NCBI GenBank assembly: GCA_037975125.1
Contig: CM075852.1
Location: 11,256,814-11,320,813, forward strand
From: Latrodectus hesperus
Lineage: Eukaryota; Arthropoda; Arachnida; Araneae; Theridiidae
Direction: 5' to 3'
Length of the DNA stretch: 64,000 bases
Part shown: piece after piece, positions 1 to 9,021 of the stretch
Layout: each line of letters begins with the position of its first letter
Position numbering within the stretch: the stretch's first letter is position 1
The notes under the pieces: model-generated
Database searches by the model: none
What the model saw: only the letters and a program-made list of their open reading frames with translations
Told to the model about the DNA's origin: nothing
Translations under genes and position numbers: made by a program

Positions 1-201
1 TTTAACCGTTGTATTCTTCACATTAATGCCTACAAGGTATCTCTTCGTACTAAATCGAGGATGCTCTACAACTTTGTAAATCAATTTTTCTCTCTATCTC
101 GTTCCGTTTTCGAGATAGGAATGCTAAATCCGCAGTTTTCCATCAGGTGGCGCAGTATTCTGTTTCATGCAGTAGCGCATGGCTACTTTACTATACTTAG
201 A
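1..201. other. No gene recognised
   Basis: I see no gene here. A short reading frame from 61 runs into the SINE head and has no recognisable domain. The last 12 bases (190-201, ACTATACTTAGA) are the left target-site duplication of the following SINE. Confidence 0.5.
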
Positions 202-428
202 GGGCGCTCCGTGGCTGAGTGGTCTAAAGCATCACTGCTAATCGCTTGAGAGCGTAGGAGTGTGGGTTCGATTCCCACCATGGCCCTGGGTGTTTTCTTC
301 GTTATTCTTCTGAGGCTGTACATCTGTCATTGTGCTATTTGTCCTATTACCGACGAAGACTTACAAGCGGATCTCAAGAATCAAGCATACAAGTCTGAAT
401 ATATGTAATGTAATAAAATAATAATAAT
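202..428 (+). repeat. tRNA-Ser-derived SINE with 12-bp target-site duplication
   Basis: The head (205-285) is tRNA-like. It has an A-box TGGCTGAGTGG, an anticodon-like CTGCTAA (GCT, as in serine tRNA), a long variable arm and a B-box GGTTCGATTCC with a 5-bp T stem. The acceptor arms (CGCTCCG and CATGGCC) do not pair, so this is a retroposed derivative and not a working tRNA gene. A non-tRNA body follows, ending in an A/T-rich (ATA)n tail. The whole unit is bracketed by the perfect repeat ACTATACTTAGA at 190-201 and 429-440, which is good evidence for LINE-mediated insertion. Confidence 0.85.
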
Positions 429-510
429 ACTATACTTAGACACCACTTTTATAAATATAGTAGCCGCCGTTCCGAAGTTAAGAGGGTGTCAAGGGACTTT
501 AGTGGACATA

Positions 511-513
<3 letters not shown>

Positions 514-585
<72 letters not shown>

Positions 586-593
586 GTGTGTGT
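514..593. repeat. (TA)n then (TG)n microsatellite
   Basis: About 34 TA dinucleotides are followed by a short TG run. It is a simple repeat with no coding signal. Confidence 0.95.
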
Positions 594-2028
594 TTATGCT
601 CTTTTTCCTTGTAACTATTAATCATGCATATTTTTTCCGTTTAATACTATATTGAGGTATTACGACTTAAAAATAACAATTTAAGTATAACTTTAAAGTA
701 CACGAATTTTGTAGGCAAATGCAAAAAGTATTTCCAGGAGAAAATAACTTTTTATAAGTGTCTCAATATTTTTAATGCAATAGCTGTCACTATATGGTCA
801 GTGAAAACACTTGTTATTTTAAATTAATTCGACCTTTTGGAAATAAGAGATAAAAGATGTATTTCAAAGGCTGGAAATAAAAATATCTGTTTTAACAACA
901 AGTGAAATAAAAGGATCTACAGAACTCTTTTTCATTACCAATGTGAACCAAACTCTAATTACTGAAAAATTACCGAGAAAGAAAAAGTGATTAAGAAATT
1001 AGGGAACTTGCAAAGGAGGTACCATTTTCCGACATAAACCCATACATAGCTGATGATCCTTCTTATTTTTCAGAAAAGTTATTATGTTATATTAAGACTC
1101 GTCTTAAAAATTAGTACAAGGAATTCGGTAGCATGTATGGACAACGGTACTGAAGATTTTAAATAATCTTCTCAAAAAAGTATCTAAACACCAATTATTT
1201 TTGAGAAGAAATGATACATTTTTCTTCTCTTAATGTAGTGCATTTTCATTTTGTTTAATCAACATGCACAAAATTTACAGCAGTAAATGCTATTAAAAAC
1301 AAAGATAATGTTTTCTCTTTACCTTATATCTTCCTTTTTTCTGCTTAATGGTATTGTGTAATTTTAAATGCTTAATCTGTGATTATTTGAAAGAAAAGTA
1401 TTTTTAAAAACAAAAAGACAGTGAAATAATTCTTCATTGACCATGAGCAGGATACATATCTTTAATCACAATTCTCTCTCTCTCTCTCAATATAGATTTT
1501 TATTAAATATATCAAATAATGTATACAGATTCTGATGGTTTAAGGAATAAAAATGATAGATACTATTAAAACTTTTTGATTTGTTAGCTATTTTATAATT
1601 ATAGGGTTGTTAATTAATTTTTAATGTTCCTTATGCATTATTAGGCTATCAACAAGTCAAGCTACTGTCTCAAATTTATCAAGAATAAATATTTAATTAA
1701 ACTTCTTACACTTATACATTTTAAGCATAAATCACCAAATCTTTTTCCAATTTACTTACCTTAATTTTGCTTAATTTTTTTGCCTGTTTATTTTCAATCA
1801 AATATCTCTATCCAATCCCAATAATCTATACAATTTTCCCAACACTTATATATTAAAAGGTTGAATCATGCAATTGCAATCGTAACTTATTATCATTTTA
1901 GCAATGTTTTCATTTTTTTAATATCAAACCTAAAAACAGATTTAATGGATATCATATCATATTTTTAGAGAATGTTAAGTTAATTACATTCTTCATAAAT
2001 ACGTTTTAAACCAATACCTTTACCAATG

Positions 2029-2030
<2 letters not shown>
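594..2030. other. AT-rich intergenic DNA, nothing recognised
   Basis: Both strands are dense in stop codons. I see no repeat ends, tRNA-like boxes or protein similarity. A short (TC)n run lies near 1473. Confidence 0.6.

Positions 2031-2106
<76 letters not shown>
2031..2106. repeat. (TA)n microsatellite
   Basis: An uninterrupted TA repeat of about 38 units. Confidence 0.95.
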
Positions 2107-2109
<3 letters not shown>

Positions 2110-2387
2110 TCAAAACTTATTTATTAGTATTAAAATACTATTATATCAGAGTTATATAACAATAATGATTTAAAGCAATACTCCATGATTGGTTTTGTAT
2201 TATGTATTCCATATTCTTAAATGTTTATATCACGATGTTGATGCATCTTAATGAATTTATTAGGTACTTCCTGTGTAAAATTTAGACCAAATTCTTGCCT
2301 TAATACTTAAATTATTAATGACAACCTAAATATCATCATTTTTTACTTTGAGAAAAGATATAACCAACTTGCATAATGCTTTATAAC

Positions 2388-2794
2388 GAGCTCCAGTGGC
2401 TCAGTAGCTTCATGCCGCTTCCCGTAAGCTCAGCAAAGTGAAGCATCATTTGCCGCAGGCAGTGGTTGGGAGGGTGACCATGGTGTACTCTCCTTCACTG
2501 GGTTGCTGGAACTCCGTAGGTTGGGGACGTGTCTACGTTAATCTGTGACGTCCAAAGTCCTTCCGCTGGTGTGGCGTGGATGTGGAGAGGAGGGTGCCAG
2601 CTCAGGTGTGGCCTCGTCACCTGACCTTGGTTCAAAATTACAAGGCACCTTAATTAGAGCAAAGACGTACTTTCACCTTCGTGGTGCTCTGTTCCAAACG
2701 AAAGACGCACCCTATTGACTTAATTCGCACTGCCAACGGCATAGCGAGCTTGGCTTGTCCAAGTGTCATTAGTAACAACAACAACAACAACAAC
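2388..2794 (+). repeat. SINE with (AAC)n tail and 12-bp target-site duplication
   Basis: A 407-bp GC-richer unit stands out from the AT-rich flanks. It ends in an (AAC)n tail and is bracketed by perfect copies of ATGCTTTATAAC at 2376-2387 and 2795-2806. A second, oppositely oriented copy lies at 47647-48086, and a decayed piece at 58690-58800. Its last ~120 bases (from CGTACTTTCACC to GTGTCATTAGTAAC) also form the tail of the SINE at 48968-49262, whose head is different. Internal promoter boxes are weak: TGGCTCAGTAG near the start, and GGTTCAAAATT about 240 bases in. Confidence 0.88.
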
Positions 2795-2806
2795 ATGCTT
2801 TATAAC

Positions 2807-3295
2807 ATTATTTTTTGTAATATAAAATTAAAACTGAATTATTGGTAAACTGAGAAGCCTTGAAGATCTCTCAGCTTTGAAAAGTGCCTGACTTCAAATA
2901 TACAAGTGCTCATTACAATGAATGAGAATCTAAATGATTTTCCTAAATTTTTGATTATTCAGTAATGAATGTGTTCACAAATACATTCATGAAGTATTGC
3001 ATCCAAAAACGAAAGAGCCACACCCAATTACTTTCTGTTACCACTTCGGTAAATTTTGCTGAAACTTGATTAAAATTTATTCCAATATATTTTTGCTTAT
3101 TTTCTATAATAGATTCTCAATCACTGTGCCGCGACGCTTTTGTATGGCGCCAGATTTCAGAAATGTAAATAGTAAAAATTATCCTCCGCTTTTTTTACAA
3201 CAAATAAAATAATAAACATATTGTTGTTTCTGTAGAATATATTATATTATTTTATTTTATATTCAAAATCATACTCATAAACCGGTTTACCCAAT
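2807..3295. other. AT-rich flank of the Gypsy insertion
   Basis: Nothing recognisable. It ends with GTAT (3296-3299), the 4-bp target duplicated by the following retrotransposon. Confidence 0.6.
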
Positions 3296-3619
3296 GTATT
3301 GTTACAAATTTGTAAATAATGATTATATTTGTCTTAAAATATCTCAGACAGATCAGAAATTCTCACATTTTGGGCAAAAATTGCGGTATTTAGACGTGTT
3401 GTAGTTTAAAAGCGGATTTCCTAATGATTTGGCGACTTGGCGACAGTTGGCGAGATTCTTGGCGACTTGGCGACGGTTGGCGAGATTTTTGGCGACTTGG
3501 CGAGAAATCGATACTTCTGGAAACATCCATCACCTAAGCTCTAGGACCAATACTTTTCGAGATAGCCTAGAAGCTTCCAGAGCCTTGGCGAAATTGGTAG
3601 ATTTCTCCGCCAAGTCAGG

Positions 3620-3627
3620 TATAAATA
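3620..3627 (+). promoter_or_regulatory. TATA box of the 5' LTR
   Basis: TATAAATA lies about 320 bases into the LTR. By the usual 25-30 bp spacing, transcription would start near 3650, so U3 would be about 350 bases. The same box is in the 3' LTR at the equivalent place. Confidence 0.7.
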
Positions 3628-3832
3628 CCGCAGCCCGACATGGAAGAGTCAGTAGAGTATTGTGAAGACAGTCAGTTTAGTGAAGACGATTAGTTGTGAC
3701 TGCTAGTTGTTCTCTGTCTGAGGTATTTGAGACCTGTGATTGGAAGCTGTTTCTTATTATACCTGACAAATTGTAGCTGTATAATTGTGATTGTTACAGC
3801 GGGAATTTCGTTTATCTTGTGAAGTTTTTACG

Positions 3833-3838
3833 AATAAA
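3833..3838 (+). terminator. Polyadenylation signal AATAAA in the LTR
   Basis: AATAAA lies about 70 bases before the LTR end. The copy in the 3' LTR would direct 3' processing of the element RNA. Confidence 0.55.
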
Positions 3839-3909
3839 AGTCTTGTGTTAATTAAGTGGTCGCTTTATTCAACTCTCAATCAACACGAACCCGTGGAGCT
3901 CGGTACAAC

Positions 3910-3926
3910 TGGTGTCAGAATCGGGA
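3910..3926 (+). other. Primer-binding site
   Basis: TGGTGTCAGAATCGGGA starts two bases after the LTR. TGG complements the CCA end of a tRNA, and the position is the canonical one for minus-strand priming. I did not assign the tRNA. Confidence 0.8.
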
Positions 3927-3937
3927 TTGAAGAGTTG

Positions 3938-5233
3938 ATGCAGCGTGTCACAAGAAAAATGGATATGGATTTAATGAAAAGTCTTCTCGAAAAATTAGCG
4001 GAGCAGATGGCTGAGATGAAAGCTGGACAAGAAGATATGAAAACCGAGATGAAAGCTGGACAAGAAGAGATGAAATCTAGACAAGAAGAGATGAAAGCTA
4101 GACAAGAAGAGATGAAAGCTAGACAAGAAGAGATGAAAGCTGGACAAGAAGAGATTAAATCCGAGATGATGAAAGAGATAAAATCTGGACAGGAGGTGAT
4201 GAAAGCTGGACAAGAAGAGATGAAAGCTAGACAAGAAGAGATTAACGCCGAGATGATGAAAGAGATAAAATCTGGACAGGATGAGCTTAAGAAGGACATT
4301 GTAAGTGTTAAAGAAGAATTCTCCAACATCATTCAGGAGAAGATGAATGCAATGGAGGATAAGGTAACTTCAGTAGAAACTAAAGTTCTAGAGATAGAAG
4401 AAAACGTGGAAGAAGCATTAGACAATATCAATAAGGAGATTGAAAGCTTGAAGAAGCAAATGTCAAACAGACATGAGGAACCCAACGTGGCATTTGTGCC
4501 ATCCCTAGCCAATATTAAACTCTCAACATTTGATGGGAAATCATCCTGGCAAGTATACAAGACCCAGTTTATGATGGTAGCGGAAGCCAATGGATGGAAT
4601 CCCCGAGCCCAAGCTTTTCACCTGGCGGCTTCTTTAAGAGGAGACGCGGCTGACATCCTCGAGACGCTTCCGGAGGAACAGAGGCACGATTTCCAAGCCT
4701 TATCGAGTGCGCTTGAGCTGCGGTTTGGAGATAAGTGCACCAAAGAATATAGCAGACTACAGTTAAAGTCCCGCTATCAAAAAGCGGGTGAAAGTCTGCA
4801 AGAATTGGCTGCCGATATTCAGCGACTTTCCCATCTAGCATTTTCGGACTGCCCAGCTGAGACACGTCAAGATTTGGCTCTCCATCACTTCATCGATAGT
4901 GTGCGGGATCCAGAGATACAGAAAACACTTAGACTCGCCGATGTCAAGGATATCGGATCTGCCCTAGTATACGCACATAAGATAGAGGCTGCCCAGCAGG
5001 CCGCGCGTAAAGACCGGCACTCAATCAGAGCCGTCTCTGCTACTGATACGGACTGTAATTTAAGAAAGCAAATTGAAGATCTGCGGCGAAAAGTCCGTAG
5101 CTTAGAAATGAGTAAAGGTGGCAGAAACATGAAGATTCAATGTTGGACTTGCGGTGCAGTCGGACACGTCCATAGAGACTGCCCGAAACAAAAAGAGGGT
5201 GGAAATGATCTTCCACCACAACAGGGAAACTAA
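3938..5233 (+). CDS. gag: Gag polyprotein of the Gypsy element
   Basis: The 431-residue Gag forms the particle and binds element RNA. I start it at the ATG at 3938, just after the primer site; the open frame reaches back into the LTR but only through non-ATG starts. The N-terminal third is a long charged coiled coil of near-identical seven-residue units (MKARQEE, MKAGQEE), encoded by tandem 21-bp DNA repeats at about 4017-4280. A retroviral-type capsid region follows (FDGKSSWQVYKTQF onward). A CCHC zinc knuckle lies near the C-terminus (CWTCGAVGHVHRDC, spacing C-x2-C-x4-H-x4-C). The frame ends TAA directly after the slippery heptamer, so most ribosomes stop here and a fraction continue into pol. 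The frame is intact. Confidence 0.93.
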   Translation: MQRVTRKMDMDLMKSLLEKLAEQMAEMKAGQEDMKTEMKAGQEEMKSRQEEMKARQEEMKARQEEMKAGQEEIKSEMMKEIKSGQEVMKAGQEEMKARQEEINAEMMKEIKSGQDELKKDIVSVKEEFSNIIQEKMNAMEDKVTSVETKVLEIEENVEEALDNINKEIESLKKQMSNRHEEPNVAFVPSLANIKLSTFDGKSSWQVYKTQFMMVAEANGWNPRAQAFHLAASLRGDAADILETLPEEQRHDFQALSSALELRFGDKCTKEYSRLQLKSRYQKAGESLQELAADIQRLSHLAFSDCPAETRQDLALHHFIDSVRDPEIQKTLRLADVKDIGSALVYAHKIEAAQQAARKDRHSIRAVSATDTDCNLRKQIEDLRRKVRSLEMSKGGRNMKIQCWTCGAVGHVHRDCPKQKEGGNDLPPQQGN

Positions 5234-5264
5234 TATGTGGCCATCTCGCGGGGCGGAGATGTCC
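5224..5264 (+). promoter_or_regulatory. Programmed -1 ribosomal frameshift signal
   Basis: The heptamer GGGAAAC (5224-5230) sits in gag frame as G GGA AAC, immediately before the gag stop TAA (5231-5233). An 8-nt spacer follows, then a hairpin: 5239-5247 pairs with 5256-5264 (nine positions, one mismatch; CATCTC/GAGATG core, GC-rich loop). Slippage of -1 enters the pol frame, which is open from 5176. Heptamer, spacing and stem all match known -1 sites; function is inferred. Confidence 0.85.
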
Positions 5265-7656
5265 AGAGAGTCAGAAGCCCCATTTCAAATTGTTTCACAT
5301 TTCTTCCGTAAGTGGCGGCGACAACGGACTTTTCGTTATGGGACATGTCAACGAAGTTCCCTGCAGAATGATAATCGATACTGGAGCCAACGTAACTATC
5401 ATTAGGACAGATTTGGCTCGCAAACTTGGTGAGAAACTCATCTGGACGCCGCCCTGCATTACCCTCCAAACTGTGACAGGTGACAAGATTAAAGTGCATG
5501 GAAAAGTCAATCTAAACATTGCATTTGGTAATGCCGTGTACCATCATATGGCATATGTCGCTGATATAAATGACGAATTTATTCTCGGATTGGACTTTCT
5601 CAAAGAAAACCATTTCAAGTTAGATTTTAAAAATAATGAACTACACTCATGTTCTGAAGACATAGCGATTTTTAAGACGAAATATTCAGATATTAAAACA
5701 GTCCATCATATAACTGCAAAGAGTGAAACAACATTACCACCAAGAACTGAGACAATAGTTTGCGGAGCTCTTTCAGAAGATAATAATTTTCATTATGGAT
5801 TGACTGAATATCCAGATTCCGACAATAGCGTTAAAGGAGTACTAGTGGCTTCTTCACTCGTCGACCTTTCACGAAATGTAATCCCGGTAAGAGTTGCTAA
5901 TCTAAGCAATAAGGTAAAACTTATAAAAGAAGGAGAAGTGCTAGCGACTTGCACTCCAGTGACCTGTATTAACCGAAATTGTCAAGCCACACTATCTGAG
6001 CCTCCTGACACTCTAATTAATGAACTCCTTCAGAGAGCAGAGTTAGATGATAAACAGAGGAATGCTGCAAGAAATTTATTATTAGAATTCGGAGATCTCT
6101 TTTCCAAGAAATCAGATGATGTTGGGCGAACCAAATTGACGCAGCACCGAATCAATACAGGAAATCATCCACCCATTAAACAACATCCGAGAAGATTGCC
6201 ATTCGCTAAGCAGGAAGAGGTGGATAATCTTCTGATGGAAATGCAGCAGAATGACATTATTGAGCCATCAGAGAGTCCTTGGGCTTCGCCTATTGTTTTA
6301 GTTCGGAAGAAAGATGGTTCTACCCGATTCTGCGTTGACTATCGTCGGTTAAACAACATCACTAAAAAAGATAGTTACCCTCTTCCTAGGATTGACGATA
6401 CACTTGATGCTTTATCCGGAAAACAATGGTTTTCGACTTTGGATCTCAAGAGTGGTTATTGGCAAGTAGAGATACATCCTGAGGATCGAGAAAAGACTGC
6501 ATTCACCACAGGACAAGGACTTTGGCAGTTCAAGGTTATGCCATTTGGGCTTTGCAATGCACCTGCAACGTTTGAGCGCCTGATGGAGACAGTATTACGA
6601 GGACTTTCCTACGAAGCTTGTTTGGTATATTTGGACGATATCATTATTGTTGGGCGCACATTCGAAGACCATTTAAGAAACATCCGAAAGGTGCTGGAAA
6701 AATTAAAAATGGCCAACCTGAAGCTGAATCCTTGCAAATGTAATTTATTCCGACGTGAAGTAAGCTATCTGGGACACATTATCTCTGCTGAAGGTGTAAG
6801 AACAGATCCTGAAAAGATCTCCGCAGTTAAGGACTGGAGTCGTCCAAAAGATGTCCACCAATTAAGAAGTTTTCTTGGACTATGCACATATTACAGGAAA
6901 TTTGTTAAGGGTTTTTCAAGTATTGCCAGACCTCTTCACAAGTTGACAGAAGTTAAACAGAGATTTCTATGGACAGATGAATGTGAGAAAGCTTTTAAAC
7001 AACTGAAGGAGGCGTTGACATCTTCGCCCGTTCTTGCATATCCCCAGCCCGAAAAATTATTCATTTTAGATACGGATGCCAGCAACGAAAATATCGGAGC
7101 TGTTTTGTCGCAAGAAATTGATGATAAAGAATATGTCATTGCTTATTGGAGTAAATGCCTATCAAAACCGGAGCGGAATTATTGTACAACCAGGAAGGAA
7201 TTGCTGGCAATCGTCAAAGCAATAGAACATTTCCACCATTATCTCTATGGAAGAAAGTTCTTGCTCCGGACAGATCATGCATCCTTAACCTGGCTTTTAA
7301 ATTTTAAAAATCCAGAAGGACAGGTAGCGAGATGGATTCAACGACTCCAGGAGTTTGACTTTGAAATACGTCATCGCAAAGGAACTCTTCATGGAAATGC
7401 TGATGCACTATCAAGGAAGCCGTGTAATGAAAGCTGCCGATATTGTTCTAGAGCAGAGAAGAACTATCAGTTAGTAAATCCTTCGGTACGCCAAGTTACT
7501 GTTTCACCTCCACCGAAACCAGACCCATGGAGTGATAAAGGACTTAGAGAAGCCCAAAAAGAAGATTCAGATATAAATCCAATTCTTAGAATTAAAAGAA
7601 TCTTCCAGTATGAAACCAAGTTGGCAGGATATCTCCACCTACAGTCCTGCGACTAA
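5230..7656 (+). CDS. pol: Pol 5' part: protease, reverse transcriptase, RNase H
   Basis: It is translated by -1 frameshift from gag, so I start it at the slip site; an isolated start is not needed (the first candidate, 5290, is TTG). Aspartic protease: IIDTGANVTII with the catalytic Asp codon at 5377. Reverse transcriptase: the stretch from about 6280 (SPWASPIVLVRKKDGSTRFC), VMPFGLCNAPATF, and YLDDI with the catalytic Asp codons at 6634 and 6637. RNase H: LDTDASNENIGAVLSQ (Asp codons 7069 and 7075), TRKELLAIVKA and TDHASL, ending in the connection GNADALSRKP. The frame runs into a stop at 7656 because of one extra base in an A-run at 7594-7597. Downstream integrase continues in the next frame. 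Confidence 0.93.
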   Translation, partial: LICGHLAGRRCPESQKPHFKLFHISSVSGGDNGLFVMGHVNEVPCRMIIDTGANVTIIRTDLARKLGEKLIWTPPCITLQTVTGDKIKVHGKVNLNIAFGNAVYHHMAYVADINDEFILGLDFLKENHFKLDFKNNELHSCSEDIAIFKTKYSDIKTVHHITAKSETTLPPRTETIVCGALSEDNNFHYGLTEYPDSDNSVKGVLVASSLVDLSRNVIPVRVANLSNKVKLIKEGEVLATCTPVTCINRNCQATLSEPPDTLINELLQRAELDDKQRNAARNLLLEFGDLFSKKSDDVGRTKLTQHRINTGNHPPIKQHPRRLPFAKQEEVDNLLMEMQQNDIIEPSESPWASPIVLVRKKDGSTRFCVDYRRLNNITKKDSYPLPRIDDTLDALSGKQWFSTLDLKSGYWQVEIHPEDREKTAFTTGQGLWQFKVMPFGLCNAPATFERLMETVLRGLSYEACLVYLDDIIIVGRTFEDHLRNIRKVLEKLKMANLKLNPCKCNLFRREVSYLGHIISAEGVRTDPEKISAVKDWSRPKDVHQLRSFLGLCTYYRKFVKGFSSIARPLHKLTEVKQRFLWTDECEKAFKQLKEALTSSPVLAYPQPEKLFILDTDASNENIGAVLSQEIDDKEYVIAYWSKCLSKPERNYCTTRKELLAIVKAIEHFHHYLYGRKFLLRTDHASLTWLLNFKNPEGQVARWIQRLQEFDFEIRHRKGTLHGNADALSRKPCNESCRYCSRAEKNYQLVNPSVRQVTVSPPPKPDPWSDKGLREAQKEDSDINPILRIKRIFQYETKLAGYLHLQSCD

Positions 7657-8830
7657 ACAATATTGGGCTCTTTGGGACTCACTCCATATAAGAAATGGTG
7701 TCTTATACAGGAAATGGGAATCCGATGATGGACGTAATTTCAAATGGCAGCTTGTTCTTCCAAAATCAAGAATTTCAGATGTTTTGAAAGAATTGCATAG
7801 TAGCTCAACTGGAGGCCACTTTGGAGTAATGAAAACTCTACAGAAGGTTCGAGAACGCTTCTATTGGAGCAAAACTAGACAAGATGTAGAGAAATGGTGT
7901 CAATCTTGTGATGACTGTGCGGCACGTAAAGGACCGAAGAAACGTAGCCGAGGAAGATTGCAGCGGTACAACGTAGGAGCACCTTTTGAGAGGATAGCAT
8001 TGGACATTTTGGGTCCTTTACCACGATCCTCAAATGGCAACAAATACATACTAGTTGTCATGGACTACTTTACTAAGTGGCCTGAAGCGTTTGCAATCCC
8101 CGATCAAGAGGCGACTACAGTAGCCGAGGTTCTAGTGCAACAATGGGTTTCCAGATTCGGCACACCCTTACAAATTCATTCTGATCAAGGGACAAATTTC
8201 ACCTCTGTTGTGTTTAAAGGAATGTGTCAAATTCTCGGAATAGACAAGACGCAGACCACGCCACTACACCCACAATCGGACGGCATGGTAGAGAGATTTA
8301 ACAGAACCATCTTGAATAATCTCTCACTTATGGTTTCAAGAAATCAGCAAGATTGGGATTTGAAGCTACCGCTGTTTCTGCTTGCATATCGCAGTGCTGT
8401 CCATGAGACTACCGGATATACTCCTTCACAGATGCTCTTTGGTCGCGAACTTCGTCTCCCTTGTGATCTTCAGTTTGGTCGTCCACCGGATACATCTTCA
8501 TCGCCAGAGGAATACCTTCGAGACCTTCAGGCACGTCTTGAAGATGTCCATAACTTCGCTCGAGACCGAATCAACCTGACGACCGAAAGAATGAAGACAA
8601 GGTATGACACAAGAGCGACGGGACATGAATTCCAAGAAGGTGACAAAGTTTGGTTGTGGAACCCGATTCGACGTAAAGGACTTTCTCCAAAGTTGCAAGC
8701 CAACTGGGAAGGTCCCTACACAGTCCTAAAAAGACTGAACGACGTCGTGGTTCGTATAAGGAAATCATCTTCTTCAAAACCAAAGGTAGTACATTATGAT
8801 AGATTAGCTCCTTATCGTAATGTAGAGTAA
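7610..8830 (+). CDS. pol: Pol 3' part: integrase, separated by a 1-base frame break
   Basis: Integrase inserts the cDNA copy into host DNA. The frame, +1 relative to the preceding pol frame, is open from just upstream of 7592; the ATG at 7610 is the first ATG but probably not a native start. It has an HHCC zinc domain (HSSSTGGHFG, then CQSCDDC). The D,D-35-E core has Asp codons at 8003 (ALDILGPL) and 8183 (HSDQGTNF) and the Glu codon at 8291 (GMVERFN). A C-terminal GPY/F-type module (WEGPYTVLKR...VHYDRLAPY) follows. All catalytic residues are present. Homologous pol genes are continuous here, so the break is either a recent insertion in the A4 run or an assembly error, not a normal gene boundary. 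Confidence 0.92.
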   Translation: MKPSWQDISTYSPATKQYWALWDSLHIRNGVLYRKWESDDGRNFKWQLVLPKSRISDVLKELHSSSTGGHFGVMKTLQKVRERFYWSKTRQDVEKWCQSCDDCAARKGPKKRSRGRLQRYNVGAPFERIALDILGPLPRSSNGNKYILVVMDYFTKWPEAFAIPDQEATTVAEVLVQQWVSRFGTPLQIHSDQGTNFTSVVFKGMCQILGIDKTQTTPLHPQSDGMVERFNRTILNNLSLMVSRNQQDWDLKLPLFLLAYRSAVHETTGYTPSQMLFGRELRLPCDLQFGRPPDTSSSPEEYLRDLQARLEDVHNFARDRINLTTERMKTRYDTRATGHEFQEGDKVWLWNPIRRKGLSPKLQANWEGPYTVLKRLNDVVVRIRKSSSSKPKVVHYDRLAPYRNVE

Positions 8831-9009
8831 AAATTAGTAGACCATGGTCTGTTTGTAAATAGTTTAGATAATTTTAATCTTTTCTATTTTCTTGTATTTT
8901 TAGTTGCTTGTGTATGTAATGTGCTCTGTATCCTCTTGAAATGTAAATTCTTTTATATTAAATTTGGCCTCCTATCAGGGGATTGTACTGCCCGGGACGT
9001 GCAGTCCTT

Positions 9010-9021
9010 GAGAGGGGGCAA
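9010..9021 (+). other. Polypurine tract
   Basis: GAGAGGGGGCAA abuts the 3' LTR and is the expected plus-strand primer. The 190 bases between integrase and this tract hold no gene. Confidence 0.85.

Larger units (their letters stand above)
3300..3907 (+). repeat. 5' LTR of Gypsy element
   Basis: It begins TGTTACAAAT and ends CTCGGTACA, and matches 9022-9629 in length and, by eye, in sequence. The U3 part has a GC-rich cluster of GGCGA-type motifs at 3430-3505, then a TATA box at 3620. AATAAA lies at 3833. A 78-codon open frame through the GGCGA cluster is a by-product of the repeat and starts with TTG; I do not treat it as a gene. Confidence 0.95.

Noticed and set aside
205..285. Functional tRNA-Ser gene
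   Set aside because: The acceptor arms do not pair and the unit sits inside a retroposed segment with target-site duplications.
3429..3665. 78-codon frame in the LTR (repeated at 9151-9387) as a gene
   Set aside because: It starts with TTG, is made by the GGCGA repeats, and lies in U3 upstream of the TATA box for much of its length.
3880..4332. Minus-strand open frames opposite gag
   Set aside because: These are mirror images of the repetitive coiled-coil codons; the plus-strand Gag has the real domains.
7591..7612. Two separate genes for RT and integrase
   Set aside because: The sequences are collinear with a single pol and differ only by one base at an A-run.
8831..9009. Envelope gene after integrase in the Gypsy element
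   Set aside because: Only about 190 bases remain before the polypurine tract, without an open frame.
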